A DNA stretch of 64,000 nt from Pseudoips prasinana (taxonomy: Eukaryota; Arthropoda; Insecta; Lepidoptera; Nolidae): assembly GCA_951640165.1 (NCBI GenBank), contig OX621252.1:21101934-21165933 (forward strand). Direction: 5' to 3'. Numbering within the stretch: position 1 is the stretch's first letter; each line of letters begins with the position of its first letter. The notes below the pieces were generated by a model. It did not search any database, was not told the DNA's origin, and was given only the letters and a program-made list of their open reading frames with translations. Both the position numbers and the translations under genes were made by a program. Positions 33,220-44,334 of this stretch are shown piece by piece.

Positions 33220-33420
33220 ATGACTGCACGGGTGGCGCAGCGGCTAAGACAGTCGCCTCGCCTCTTCGTGTCTCGGGTTCGAGTCCCGCGTCGGACAACT
33301 CTTTGTGCGACCCATAAATAGTTGTTGTGATTCTGGATGTAATTTGTGTCCGTTTATTATATGTTTGTAAAGTACCCCGCGACACAGGGATAAGATACCC
33401 TAAGGCGTAGTCTTAAAAAG
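33220..33420 (+). mobile_element. tRNA-headed SINE, family S1, complete reference copy
   Basis: GACTGCACGGGTGGCGCAGC GGCTAAG (A-box region), CGGGTTCGAGTCCCGCG (B box), ACAACTCTTTGTGCGACCCA, TCTGGATGTAATTTGTGTCC and a tail GTAAAGTACCCCGCGACACA. The internal RNA polymerase III promoter boxes are well kept. Two other S1 copies are interrupted or truncated. Confidence 0.9.
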
Positions 33421-33604
33421 AAAAAAACAATAAGTTTCCTGTATATTTTCATTAAAAATTTACGCATATAATATTTATTTATTGTTTTCCTCTTACATCT
33501 ATCATTACAGGTATAAGTCCAATGCGATAGAGTGCTTATCTAAGTACAATACAATTTTATACCCCTAAACAAATTTTACTTATAACTAATTATGGAAAAA
33601 TGCA

Positions 33605-33811
33605 GTTCTCGTGAACTCACAGAGAACACACAAATAGGTCAGTCTCAGCTGCTATAAGGTTAAGAGTACGGAGAGCACGCGTCAGGGGCGCCTCAACAAG
33701 GTTAGTCTGACCACGCGGCTCCACTAGCAATCGCGGCCGTCTCCTTCTCCAAACATACCTGTCTGGGACACACAGGGCTATCTGTTCTAAAACATCAGTA
33801 TTGTTGTTCAT
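33605..33811 (-). pseudogene. LINE ORF C-terminal fragment
   Basis: The minus-strand translation gives LEQIALCVPDRYVWRRRRPR, LLVEPRGQTNL and APLTRALRTLN before ending in DLFVCSL. The VP-R ... R-R--LL--PR--TN----APLTRA---LN pattern is one I associate with C-terminal parts of lepidopteran non-LTR retrotransposon ORFs. A stop interrupts the natural continuation (CSL then EFTR in the next frame). Truncated at both ends. Confidence 0.55.
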
Positions 33812-33817
33812 GAATCA

Positions 33818-33968
33818 TCATATCATCAGAAAGACGTTCACAGCTAGAGAAAGTCCTTCCCCAAGTTTATCACGCATCCAGTGGCTTCCAGCGAGCCTCA
33901 CAAGATCATCTTATGAGGGACTGTGCGCATTTCGTGCTACGAATCGTGGTCGCCACTCAAGAATCATT
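33818..33968 (-). mobile_element. RTE-like LINE 3' end, damaged
   Basis: ATCATATCATCAGAAAGACG, CCCAAGTTTATCACGCATCC and GCGAGCCTCACAAGATCATC match the LINE with an internal deletion. Confidence 0.7.
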
Positions 33969-33984
33969 ATCTATGTATAAAAAT

Positions 33985-34205
33985 TCATCATCATCATAAC
34001 AGCTGCAAAAAGTCCACAGCTGCACAATACCCTCCCCCAAGAATCATCTTGGGGCTATACCATAATTGCCATTCTTGGTAGAAAGGTTGGCGATCGCAGT
34101 ATGAATGTCATAGTACACAGAGAGTCGCTGCTGCCCGTCCTCTGGTAGATATTCCCTCAGGACGACTTCTACGCCTCCCTCGGTATTAGATGGGGTACTT
34201 ACTTA
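33985..34205 (-). mobile_element. Repeat family G (LINE-like 3' end)
   Basis: ATCATCATCATAACAGCTGC, TCCACAGCTGCACAATACCC, GCGATCGCAGTATGAATGTC and TAGATATTCCCTCAGGACGA. One of the longer copies; the ATC run at its left end is the tail on the minus strand. Confidence 0.65.
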
Positions 34206-34436
34206 GGTACTTATCGTATTGGCAATAATGTCAGAGTTGTTCAAGCCGCCCACTAGGCCTCTGAGATGGCTTAACGACTGTTGCCTAATGGCAACAGCCA
34301 GGACCGATAGCTTAATGTGTCCTCCGAAGCATGGAGACGCTCAGAAATTAAAGCACTTTGGCGGTCACCCATCTATGGACTGACCGCGAGCTTAGTTGCT
34401 TAACCTCGCCCATCACTTAAGGACCAGCGAGAGTAC
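34206..34436 (-). mobile_element. 5S-rRNA-derived SINE
   Basis: On the minus strand, 34436-34359 reads GAGGTTAAGCAACTAAGCTC, then GCGGTCAGTCC and GATGGGTGACCGCC. This follows 5S rRNA from its internal promoter into box C (GTTAAGCAAC ... GCGGTTAGTAC ... GATGGGTGACCGCC in animals). A non-5S body follows (TCTGAGCGTCTCCATGCTTC, TGTTGCC/GGCAACAG inner hairpin at 34279-34297). A weak second copy may lie near 14985-15045. It is a SINE rather than a 5S gene because the first half of 5S is missing or altered and a body is fused to it. Confidence 0.7.
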
Positions 34437-35218
34437 CTGGCTATGAGCGCCTCGTGGGATGGGGTAATGATGTTCTGTTCTTCGCTGCCGTCTCCACACA
34501 GCAGATAAAGGTATAAGAATTATGGTATCAAATTTATTATTCAAAAATCTTGGATTATTCTGACTATATCTGCATATGTTATTTATCATAGTCAACTACT
34601 CAACCATATACCCTTGACCAACGAGGTTTTTAAATGTCGGTCTCAAAGTTCACATTATTATAAGTATTATTGTGTATGTGTAATTATTTTGACGATGGTC
34701 GCCAATCAAGCTCGGCCATTATTATGGCATGTCCTTGTACCTCGCCTACGAGAGGCCCTGTCAAGATTACTTACAATTTATCATTAGCTATTTTATTTTA
34801 TCTAAACTTCTAAAACTGGAGCACTTAGTTCGTTGGCTCGAATCTTGGGATCGAAGTTTTCTGTGTGGAAGTTTATAAGAAGTATTTGTCTTGTTTCTTG
34901 CTCTGGAGGTGTATGCCTTGGGCAAATGTCGTCTGCAACGTTGCTGGTTGGAAATATAGGCAAGTTGAAACTTAGTATTGTGAATAATGCATTGACATGA
35001 TAAGGATAAAGTTTGCAATCTCAATTCGGTTTAAATAGAGAAAAAAGAGACTTGAATAGTACTGGGTCTAATAAAATGTTATAATGACACCAACATTCTC
35101 CATGATACTGCTGCCTAGCGTCGCTAGCTGCGGTAGCAAGGCAAAGTATTACACGGTTGTCAAAATGAAACAACGTCAAATTGGTTGTTATTTACACTGA
35201 ATTAATTATAAAAAGTAT

Positions 35219-35500
35219 GATTTTTTTTTTGTGCTGATGGGTTTGCGCTTGTCCACGATCTCAGCTGATGGTAAGTGAAGATGTGGTCGAAGATGGACTG
35301 CGCGTACCCATAAGATGCCTGTTCACTCTAGCTTGATTAAACCCATGTTGTATGAGTCTGGAAACACGTCGTTCGGGAGGGTGTTCCACAACTTAGCCGT
35401 GCGTATGATAAAGGAGGAAGCAAAGCGCTTCGTACGGCAGAATGGGATGTCAACAACAAAGCGGTGAAAACCCTGCCGACGCCTAGTAGTCCGCTGAAAA
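35219..35500 (-). pseudogene. LINE reverse transcriptase ORF C-terminal end with poly(A)
   Basis: From 35496 the minus strand reads RRRQGFHRFVVDIPFCRTKR, FASSFIIRTAKLWNTLPNDV and FPDSYNMGLIK, then a one-base frameshift at about 35326 puts RVNRHLMGTR in another frame, ending at a stop at 35261-35263. The RT--LWN-LP--VFP--YN ... RVNRHL pattern is the C-terminal tail of jockey-type LINE reverse transcriptases. Ten T residues at 35221-35230 are the poly(A) tail on the coding strand. In the unshifted frame a stop lies at 35323-35325. Confidence 0.8.
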
Positions 35501-36375
35501 AAGGGGGAAGCATATTTAATTTTAGCATATTAAACATGCTAAACTGGAACAAATTTCAGGTATATCAAATAAACTACTAATAACTACTAACAATGGATTA
35601 TTTGGATGGGAATGAATGGACATATCTAATGACAAGAATTGGAATACTAGTGGACTTAGCCATGTAGGTTTCGGTAAGCTAGCGTTAAGCGAATCCATTG
35701 AGTTGTGAGCTTCAGATGACAAAATGTCTTTTTGTTTATTTCTTCTTCTTAGACATAAGTTAAACGGTATAAAAAAATATGCGGGACAGTCTTTCCGGAT
35801 TGTCGATAGAAGTAAAAACTATTTTTTTAGTCACATATTCAGAAAGCAGAGTTTTATTGGTCCGTAATTGCTTCCCTCTGGGTGGTGGGAATAAATTTAA
35901 AATTTATTCTCAAAATAGAACTAAATTTCATTAGGCTGCAAAAATCTAACATAATTAAGAAAAAAAAGTGCTCAACGTCGTAAGTAAGTTAGAGGGAGGG
36001 CATCAAGACAATATAATGTAAGCCGATCAAATAAAATTCCAGCATTTCAAAAGGTTTCAAACTGACATAGAATATCAATAATTCAGTTTAAAATCTTCAA
36101 ATAGTACTAAAAATATTTCAAAATATGATTAAGTACGGGTTTAATAGTCAAACTGTATCGTTGTGATCCAACAAAAAGGAAATGGGCTTCCTCTTATTAC
36201 TCATATAAAAATACAGCGCATAATAACTCTTTTTGAATATGAAACATAGAAATATAAAAAAGAAAGAGCAGTCAGGGAATAATTATCTAACCTCAAAGTG
36301 GGTGATGGTTAACAAAATGTTTGAAAACCTGATGAGATTCTGTAGTTACATAGGTATAATACTATGATAAACAAA
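35500..36375. other. No recognised feature
   Basis: AT-rich DNA with short ORFs and no family motif. Confidence 0.5.
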
Positions 36376-36380
36376 ATAAA

Positions 36381-36475
36381 TAAAATAAAAAAGGTTTTTA
36401 TTCACGTAGACTTTAAATAGCGCTTGTAAATATTCAGAACATGTTTGTAGTAATATAGTTAAGTAGGTATACATA
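36381..36475 (-). mobile_element. LINE 3' tail, family J
   Basis: AAAAAAGGTTTTTATTCACG TAGACTTTAAA ... AGAACATGTTTGTAGTAATA is shared with 38306, 40885, 47392 and, inverted, 44735. The A-rich left edge with preceding AATAAA repeats fits a 3' UTR; the LINE clade is not determined. Confidence 0.6.
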
Positions 36476-36479
36476 GTTA

Positions 36480-37255
36480 TTTCACATGGCATATTGATCA
36501 TAGATTAGATTATAGTGAGTCCCACTGAGTGTTGTTAGTTTATACTACTTCATATAGAATTCTTCAAGCTTTCCCCCGCTGATCGTTTTCCATCCCATTA
36601 TGCAAGTTGACGTGAAATTAACTGGTAGCCTACTTTGAAACGACAATCAGAAGTTTCTGTCAACAATTTCGTGTGTGTCGCACCATGGCATTCATTTCGA
36701 AATTAGTTCGTATCTATTCACGGGACACTATACACGGGATATTTGTGTTAAACTTAAGGCCAAGACCTCAGCGAATATTTGTCTCTCACACATTTTGTTT
36801 TAAATTCTGTACAGTGAACCTACGTACTTTAAAAAAATGTGCTTCGGTTATCTTGCGAGATTAATATTCCAAAATATGCAGAGCAGGTTTTTATATTATA
36901 ATTTTATACTGTACACTAGTCTCTCCCTCTTACCCACCACTGCAACTCCTGTAAGCCAAGATCAACAGTGGCACACAATGAAATGACACTGAGCGGTGAA
37001 GCTCAGGCATGTCCCGGGGAATCGCTTTAACTGTCTTGGATCCCGCAACGAATTTAATCAGAAAGAAAAAAAAGGAGGAGTTAGCAAATGAATAGTTCCA
37101 CTTCCCTCCAGAGCAAAGCGGGAGACAGAAACATGTAAAGAGGCTATAGCCTCATAAAATGAGAGATTAGCAACTAGAGAAGCCAGCTGCAAAAGCACCG
37201 AGGATCAGTCAATTATACTGTACAGTCTAATTAATTTATTTAGACATCTATATAT
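36480..37255. other. Unassigned; possible old repeat at 36905-37170
   Basis: The 36905-37170 block (CTGTAAGCCAAGATCAACAG, CACTTCCCTCCAGAGCAAAG) is less AT-rich and looks repeat-derived but cannot be classified. The ORF at 36673-36864 has no motif. Confidence 0.35.
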
Positions 37256-37257
37256 TA

Positions 37258-37490
37258 TAGATTACAAGTGTGTGCGCAATCACACTCATGGGACAGTTAG
37301 CTGACACGCCCCGAAAGAGTTCAGGTACAAGACCGGCGGTATTACGAGCTCTCCAGGGCATGGGCCTGGACTAAGAATTTTTATCAGTATAATCCCAATA
37401 TATCTTTTGTTCCTTTTTACCCACCCGGTTTATAAACCCAGGACCTCATAATCTGCGGTTGAACACGCTGCCGCTAGACCAAAGAGACAG
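37258..37490 (-). mobile_element. tRNA-headed SINE, family S5
   Basis: The minus strand starts TTTGGTCTAGCGGCAGCGTG and TTCAACCGCAGATTATGAGG, then GGGTTTATAAACCGGGTGG (B box with insertion). It is the clearest S5 head in the window. Confidence 0.8.
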
Positions 37491-37850
37491 ATGTCGTAAG
37501 TATGATAAACGAAAAGTTCCCATTTGACTTGACATACATTACGTTTTCGCTTAAAATAACACAAAAATCATATACGTGAACTGCTAGCTAAGGCAGCTGT
37601 TATCTGTTGATGCTTACCTGAAACAAAAAGAAAAACATATTACATTAGGTCACAAGGCTGGTGTTATTTAAACCAGTGCGTCTACTGTGAAGTTGCATCA
37701 GAAACATCTACTTTGTTGCATGCACGTATAAAGCAACCCCAAAATATTTTCGGACATATTTCGATTCGAAATTGTTTCGTGATTGCATAAATTGGAAAAT
37801 ACATGAAAGTCAGAGTCATAGAAATTGTTGTTAGGTGAAAGCTACCCTTT

Positions 37851-38216
37851 CGTGCACTTTCATAACTAAGTTTTGTTAACTGGTTAAGAAAAACCCTTTT
37901 TTATTATTGTTTTCACAACTGGTTTTTAAACAAGAATACGAAGTGTTCATTCATAACTGACAATCACAAATACAATCCATGGTTAATGTTTTTCAAGCGC
38001 TCGGCGGCCGCTGCCGCGGCACGCTCGCTACGCTCGCTCGCCTTCGCGCGCCAAATGGTCACCAATCTAACATAACCTAACCCAAATTATTATGGATATT
38101 GTGATTGTCAGTTATGAATGAACACTTCGTATTCTTGTTTAAAAACCAGTTGTAAAAACAATAATAAAAAAGGGTTTTTCTTAACCAGTTAACAAAACTT
38201 AGTTATGAAAGTGCAC
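37851..38216. repeat. 366-bp snapback palindrome with GC-rich loop
   Basis: Arms 37851-37981 and about 38093-38216 are inverted copies differing by one substitution and a small indel. They include the TTCATTCATAACTGACAATC block. The spacer of about 110 bp contains GCGCTCGGCGGCCGCTGCCG and CGCTCGCTACGCTCGCTCG, very GC-rich against AT-rich surroundings. The outer flanks (AAGCTACCCTTT / GGAAGTAAAGCT) also weakly pair. No coding capacity or transposase. Confidence 0.9.
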
Positions 38217-38305
38217 GGAAGTAAAGCTACTTCCTACGGTTTGAAATAATGCATATAACGTAAGTGTCGTTTAAGGATCCAATTACAAAATTTTTGTCCT
38301 ATAAA

Positions 38306-38480
38306 AAAAGGTTTTTATTCACGTAGACTTTGAAAAAGCGCTCAGAACATGTTTGTAGTAATATAAATAAGTATACATAAGTGTGAATTCTTCGAAAGGC
38401 TCGTACAAACGAACAAAATGGAAACAAAGTGAGCTTGCCGTTATCCAGTACTCCTCCAGCAGACCCCACCAAAAATAATA
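38306..38480 (-). mobile_element. LINE 3' tail, family J
   Basis: AAAAGGTTTTTATTCACGTA, GAACATGTTTGTAGTAATAT and a further 100 bp ending at TCCTCCAGCAGACCCCACC. This copy extends furthest into the element but shows no readable ORF. Confidence 0.55.
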
Positions 38481-38482
38481 AT

Positions 38483-38720
38483 AATAGCCTGGGACATTAC
38501 TCAAATGGAAAGTAAGCAGAGCTTGTACTATGGAAACCAGATAACTGATATACTACATATACTATTTTTCTTTTGTAAATACATACTTATATAGATAATT
38601 ATACCCAGACTCGGGACAAACAGACATGTTCATGCACACAAATATCTATCCCGGGTGGGAATCGAACCCACGACCTGCGGCGTGAAAGGCAGTGTAACTA
38701 CCAACCACGCCAACAGGCCC
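38483..38720 (-). mobile_element. tRNA-headed SINE, family S2, complete reference copy
   Basis: On the minus strand: GGCCTGTTGGCGTGGTTGGT, CAGGTCGTGGGTTCGATTCC (B box), ATAGATATTTGTGTGCATGA, CCGAGTCTGGGTATAATTAT and CTATATAAGTATGTATTTAC. The uninterrupted body provides the reference for the Helitron-split copy at 45.0-45.7 kb. Confidence 0.85.
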
Positions 38721-38984
38721 GTCTAACCTATGTTATGATAAAGACAGGGAGATTGTGTATTCAGTTTTAAACCTTTCAATTGGTTGTTTAGTTCCACTAA
38801 TGAGATCACGACAAATATTAAAAATTAACAAAGTGCAAGTCGGATCTCCACTCCAAAAGTTTCATATCTTTTTAGACACATAAAACGTAACTCATTTTGT
38901 AATGCAGTTATATAAACTGGACCGCATAACTAAGTTTGTTGATAATTTAAATAAAAATTTGGTAATTATAAACATTAGCCGTGT

Positions 38985-39213
38985 GGTTTCCGAGAAAAAA
39001 TAATAGGGCCATCCTATACCATCCCGTGGGTGTCGTAAAAGACGACTAAGGGTTACACCAGGTAGTCGGGCAGCAGCGCGTTCTGTGTACAAGGTAGGTA
39101 CCACCTAACTGCGGTCGCCAACTCGCATGCCAAGCGCGTTGACTACGGCAACGTTGTAGTAATCCTTGGTGGTGGCCTATGTCCAGCATTGGACTGATGA
39201 TGATGATGAATTA
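38985..39213 (+). mobile_element. LINE 3' end, family H, with GATGATGATGA tail
   Basis: CCGTGGGTGTCGTAAAAGAC, ACTGCGGTCGCCAACTCGCA and GCCTATGTCCAGCATTGGAC then ATGATGATGATGA. The tail type suggests an RTE-like element, but its wording differs from the 41-kb LINE. Confidence 0.7.
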
Positions 39214-39214
39214 T

Positions 39215-40735
39215 AAATATCACTTTATTATTTATATAATTTTATCATCACAAACTTATCAGACAAGGGGGAAATGGTATACATTTGTCATTACTTTAAA
39301 AATGGTATTAATAAGTAATCTCCAGTCACACTCCACATTACAGTTACGACTAACGAATACACGATAAACATTAGGGCTACAATATGATATGTTGACCATC
39401 AGTGATGCGATATTTGTTAGTGCGACTAATCGTTTTATCGACAAAGTTAAACGACAAGGCGACGCACCTTTTGATCGATGAACGATAGCGCGTTACGACT
39501 TTCGTTCAACAAACCAAAGCGTTACTGACATTTGTAGTCGTATTTTTGTACGGGAAGTTAATGTTTTTTTGATCTAGTCTACAACTTGAACAGTTTCATA
39601 TGTAAATTTAGCTTTTAAAGATTTGTCCGCTAATTTTGTTTTGCTACAAATTAACATCGAAAACTTGTGTGAAATAACATTAATATCTGCCTCACTTTAT
39701 CAATCGGAAACTGTTTTAATGGTGCTCTCTTTTTAATAGTCCATTACACTATCTAGCTTATCTAAAGTATTACAGCAGAGCTAGCTGTGGACGTTAATAG
39801 AATTTTCAAATCCCCATTTACTTGGTTGACACGGAGTGTAACATATTTTTAGATGAAATAAGCTAGTCGCTGCAACAGTAACCCCGTATTCTCATAAGAA
39901 ATTCAGCGAGTTTGTACAATATGCAATAAGTAACACTCTACTCGCCTGCGAATTTATACGGTTTATAGCATTCTGTGCGGGCTTACGTCACCAGGCAACA
40001 TCCGAAATTAACGCATAAACTTTCCTTTGAATTATTTATATGGAGGCATTCATAACCAGAGTTCTCATCACGGGCTTACGATTGAATAAATTGGAAAATA
40101 TTACATTCGGAACGTGAAATATTTTGTCATGATATTTGTTTAAGAAATGATGATAAACTAGCTTTTCCCTCCGACTTCATCAATTTTATATTTTATTATA
40201 TTTAACAATTATATATAAATACCTACATACATTGCTCATCCGCGTGAATTGAATTCAATGCGCTGCTATCATTCTCGCGTATTAAAATGTTTTATATGAT
40301 ATAAAATTATTGACATCGTATGATTCGGTTCGCATCGATCGCATTTTGTGTGATAAATATTCCAAAATATTCAGAAGTGTTTTGTAATCGCTATAAGAAA
40401 TAGGAAAGCAATTTTCTTCATATGTAGCGGTGGATATATAAAAAGGGAAATGGAAATTTCTTGAAAACAAAGTGCAAATAAATTGTTTTATAGTTCGCAA
40501 AACATTTAAATACGCGAGTGAGATGGCTGCGCGTTGAAATCTGGGCCTTTACACACCTATTTTTTTAAACTACGAATACGTATATGTTCCATTTTTACCG
40601 GAAGCATTAGAGTTTATTTTCGTGCATCCAACTTTAAAACTGACGAACTTTGCTTAGAAACTTTCTATGGTTGAAAGTTTTGAATTATTTGTCGTGCTCC
40701 TATTCGTTATTACGAACAACTTCGAATTCACTCAG
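39215..40735. other. No recognised gene
   Basis: AT-rich DNA with several short ORFs and no repeat that I can match elsewhere in the window. Confidence 0.5.
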
Positions 40736-40737
40736 TT

Positions 40738-40860
40738 GTTGGTAGTGAACCTCCCTTCTGATCCAAACATTGCGAGTTCGATCTTGGCACAAAAAAATAT
40801 TTATGTTGTGAACATTTGTCATGGTCTGGATGTTTGCTGTGTATTGTGTGTATATATTTA
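40738..40860 (+). mobile_element. tRNA-like SINE head, unclassified
   Basis: TTGGTAGTGAACCTCCCTTC resembles an A box and GCGAGTTCGATCTTGGCAC a B box, followed by a SINE-like TATGTTGTGAACATTTGTCATGG TCTGGATG. The 72-codon ORF across it is chance. Confidence 0.45.
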
Positions 40861-40884
40861 CAAAAAAATTAAAATATTAAATTA

Positions 40885-40985
40885 AATAAAAAAGGTTTTT
40901 ATTCACGTAGACTTTAAAAAAGCGTTTGTAAATAGTCAGAACATGTTTGTAGTAATACAGTTATTATTTCTAGTTACCTATTACA
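40885..40985 (-). mobile_element. LINE 3' tail, family J
   Basis: AAAAAAGGTTTTTATTCACG TAGACTTTAAAAAAGCGT and ACATGTTTGTAGTAATACAG, next to A-rich DNA. Confidence 0.65.
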
Positions 40986-41037
40986 GATATTTAGGTACAC
41001 GGAATGTTAAAACATTTATACAATTTATTTTATAATG

Positions 41038-43345
41038 GTCATCATCATCATCATCATATCAGCCGAAAGACGTCCACTGCTGGACAAAGACCTCCCCCAA
41101 AGATCTCCACAATTGCCGGTCTTGCGCTATTCGCATCCAGCTGTTTCCAGCGACCCGCACAAGATCATCGGTCCATCTTGTAGGGGGCCTGCCCACGCTG
41201 CGTTTTGCAATTCTTCGGGCTATGTCGGTGACTTTGGTTCGCCTGCGGATTTCGACATTTCTGATACGATCCCGCAGGGAAACTCCGAGCATAGCCCTCT
41301 CCATTGCTCTTTGGGTGACCTTGAGCCTTCTAATAAGGCCCATAGTGAGCGACCACGTCTCTGTTCCGTATGTCATCACTGGCAACACACACTGGTCGAA
41401 GACTTTCGACTTGAGACACTGCGGTATTTTGGACGAGAAGATGTTACGTAGCTTCCCGAACGCTGCCCAGCCGAGTTGAATTCTACTATTGACCTCCTTC
41501 TCGAAGTTGGACCTACCTAGTTGGATGGTCTGTCCTAGGTAAATATAGTTCTCTACAACTTCGAGTGCAGAGTCACCAACTTTCAATTGAGTGGGTGCAA
41601 CATGGACGTTTGACATGTTTTTCGTCTTATCCATGTTCATTTTCAGACCCACTTGTTGAGAGACTCTGCTGAGGTCATCGAGCATTGTACCGAGGTCTTC
41701 CATGGTCTCAGCCATGACTACTATATCATCGGCAAATCGAAGGTGAGTGATGTACTCGGCATTGACATTGATGCCAAAGCCTTTCCAGTCCAGAAGCTTG
41801 AAGACGTCTTCCAATGCAGCGGTGAACAGTTTCGGAGATATAACATCTCCCTGTCTCACGCCTCGCTGCAAGTGGATAGGTTTCGAGATCTTGTCCTGGA
41901 GTCGCACTGACATAGTGGCGTTTTCATACAAACAGTTTATCACCTCGATATACCGGTAGTCAATTTGGCACCTTATGAGAGACCTCAGCACGGCCCATGT
42001 TTCGATAGAATCGAAGGCTTTCTCATAGTCCACAAACGCTAAGCACAGTGGCTTGTTATACTCTTCGGTCTTCTATATAACTTGCCGCAGCGTATGTATG
42101 TGGTCTATGGTGCTAAAGCCTTTTCGGAAACCGGCTTGTTCGGGAGGCTGGAAGTCGTCAAACCTGCGTGCGAGACGATTCGTAACGACCCTCGAAAACA
42201 ACTTGTAAACATGGCTCAGCAGTGTGATGGGTCTATAAGTGTATAGTGTGATGTGGCGTTTGACCATCTAGTATGACGGAGTTAAATAACTTCTGAAGGG
42301 CCCGTAGGATTGGTGTACCACCCGCCTTCAGAAGCTCTGCTGTAACTCCATCATCACCAGGCGCCTTGTTGTTCTTGAGTTGTTTGAGAGCCATTCTAAT
42401 CTCGTACAGGCTGACGTCCGGGATGTCTTCGGTGTAATGTCGGGTTAGTCGTGCTCTGGGATCTGGGGCATGACTTTTGACAGGTGGCTGTGTTGTCGTA
42501 TATAACTGTCCATAGAACTTCTCGATCTCTCCCATCAACACAGGCTTAGACGTGACGATTCTACCATCCTCAGTCTTCAGCTTCGTCAGTTGGCTCTGTC
42601 CAACAGACAGAGCTCTTGCGAACACTTTAGAGCCTTTGTTTCGCTCGATGGCCTCTTTAATACTAATTGTATTAAATTGGCGCGTGTCGCGAGTCAAAGA
42701 CTTTGAGATCTGTCTGTTGAGCTGCCGATATCTGATAGCATCATCTGAGGATGTCAGAACCATTTTCCGTCTATCTTCCATAAGTTGCAGGGTAAAGTCA
42801 GAGATCTTTTTAGTTCTGTTTGTACGACGGGCCTTGAATACCTTAGACCCAGCCGTATGGACAGCTTCTACGAGCCTGTCATAGTATGAGTCCACTTCCT
42901 CGCAGTCTGCTAGGCATTCGAAACGGTTTTGCAGTTCGAGCTGAAATGGTTCGGGGTTTTGGACGTGGATAGGTAAAGGTCGGAGCGTAGACTTTATCAG
43001 TCGGGACCTCTGGAGTTTGACATTAAGGTTCAATGAGCCTCTGACCAGTCTGTGATCTCTCCCGGTTTTAACCGCATTGATCACGGAGACATCATTGAAC
43101 ATCTGTCGTCTCGTCGACAAGATAAAGTCTATCTCATTTTTAGTTTTACCATCGGGGCTCACCCAGGTCCATTTGCGGTGATCCGGCTTCCTGAAGAAGG
43201 AATTCATCATAAAGAGTCCCTCCTTCTCCATGAAGTCGGGCAACATTTGGCCCCGGGGGTTCCGGTCTCCAGTTCCAAATTGCCCCACTCTCAGCTCATT
43301 ACCGAATCGTTTGCCCAACTTCGCGTTAAATTTTATAATGGTAGT
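41038..43345 (-). pseudogene. RTE-like LINE, 5'-truncated and disabled, about 2.3 kb
   Basis: On the minus strand the order is endonuclease C-terminus, linker, reverse transcriptase, C-terminal domain, ATG-repeat tail. The 5' break is near 43340, inside the endonuclease motif (FNAKLGKRFGNE, the usual GD before it lost). Endonuclease parts are FRKPDHRKWTWVSPDGK, TKNEIDFIL and DHRLVRG. Reverse transcriptase parts are LKQLKNNKAPGDDGVTAELL, YRPITLLSHVYKL, QAGFRKGFS, QRGVRQGDVISPKLF and the catalytic FADDIVVMAE. The C-terminal domain reads GRPPTRWTDDLVRVAG and RQLWRSLGEVFVQQW. Two lesions inactivate it: a deletion with frameshift near 42235-42265 (about 20 residues lost between the DGQTP and YRPI segments) and an amber codon at 42073-42075. 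The 3' end (41038-41058 on the plus strand, ATC repeats) is a microsatellite tail as in RTE-clade LINEs. All shorter copies in the window share this 3' end. Confidence 0.9.
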
Positions 43346-43379
43346 GATATTTAAATAGCTTGTATTAGGTTATTGTCAA

Positions 43380-44040
43380 TTAAAATAAATAAAAAAACGA
43401 AAAAATAAACTAGTGTGCTTTAATGGCTTTGGACCAGATTAGATTGGAGTAACTTGATGTAATGGCGTCTGTACATATACAAATGTATAAAAATATAATA
43501 GAAATATTTAAAGAAAACGCCAATAAATATGTTTCATATAGCCCAAGTTGGTTTTGTTTAATTTTTTCAGTTTCGTGGGTAATTATCGTTTCATAATTTT
43601 CCTTAAATATCTCTTAAGTCTCTTCCACTATCCGTTATCACACCAGAATTTACACCTTGGTCGTATGCTCAAGTTTGTTTCTCCATACACAAGCTTTTTT
43701 TATATCCCGAATATGGAATCGTTCTTACAATAAACAAGCACAAATATATATTGAAATATATAGAGATATAATGTTACCAATATCGTCGGTAATACTAAAG
43801 TTACCTAGGTAGTTAATCCGCAGATTAACTGGTCTGAACTTTACTTCGCGGCGACTTAAGAATACACGTGTAAGCGGAACAAAATTACTTGGAAAATATC
43901 ATTGTATACAATAGTTGTACCTCTAATTGTGTGATTCCATTTTTTGTTACAATTTATAACAATTATTTGTAGTATAATTATACGGTAAAATCCTATATCA
44001 GCTGATATCGTTCACGGCTAGACATAGGCTTCCACCAAAG
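43380..44040. other. Degraded M2 MITE end, then unassigned
   Basis: 43430-43474 reads ACCAGATTAGATTGGAGTAA, then TTGATGTAATGGCGTCTGTA, a drifted right half of an M2 MITE. The rest is AT-rich with nothing recognised. Confidence 0.5.
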
Positions 44041-44044
44041 ATTT

Positions 44045-44215
44045 AATAACGTTGCCATTTAGAACGGTTCTCCGTAGTCACCGCACTTGGCGTGCGATTT
44101 GGTGACCGCAGTTAGGTGGTAGCTAGTACACAGGTAGCTTTGCTGCTCGACTACCTGGTCCAACCCTTATTCGCCTTTTACGACACTCACGAGATGGTAT
44201 GGAGCCGGGAACCAA
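44045..44215 (-). mobile_element. LINE 3' end, family H
   Basis: ACGTTGCCATTTAG, CCGTAGTCACCGCACTTGGC, AGTTAGGTGGTAGCTAGTAC and CGCCTTTTACGACACTCACG follow the order at 19095-19262. Confidence 0.65.
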
Positions 44216-44334
44216 ACGGCCAAGCATTACATTATAATTACTAAAAAGTCGAGATAGGTTTTCTATAAACACTAAGTTAGACCGTTGGACTGACTTTTAG
44301 AGTTCATGCTTGTATTAGAAATTATTTATTTCGT

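Noticed and set aside
33220..33420. tRNA gene from A and B boxes
   Set aside because: The same head is fused to a conserved 130-bp body at many sites, and no cloverleaf acceptor pairing is evident. It is a tRNA-derived SINE.
34359..34436. Functional 5S rRNA gene
   Set aside because: Only the second part of 5S is recognisable, with substitutions, and it continues into a foreign body instead of a T-run terminator.
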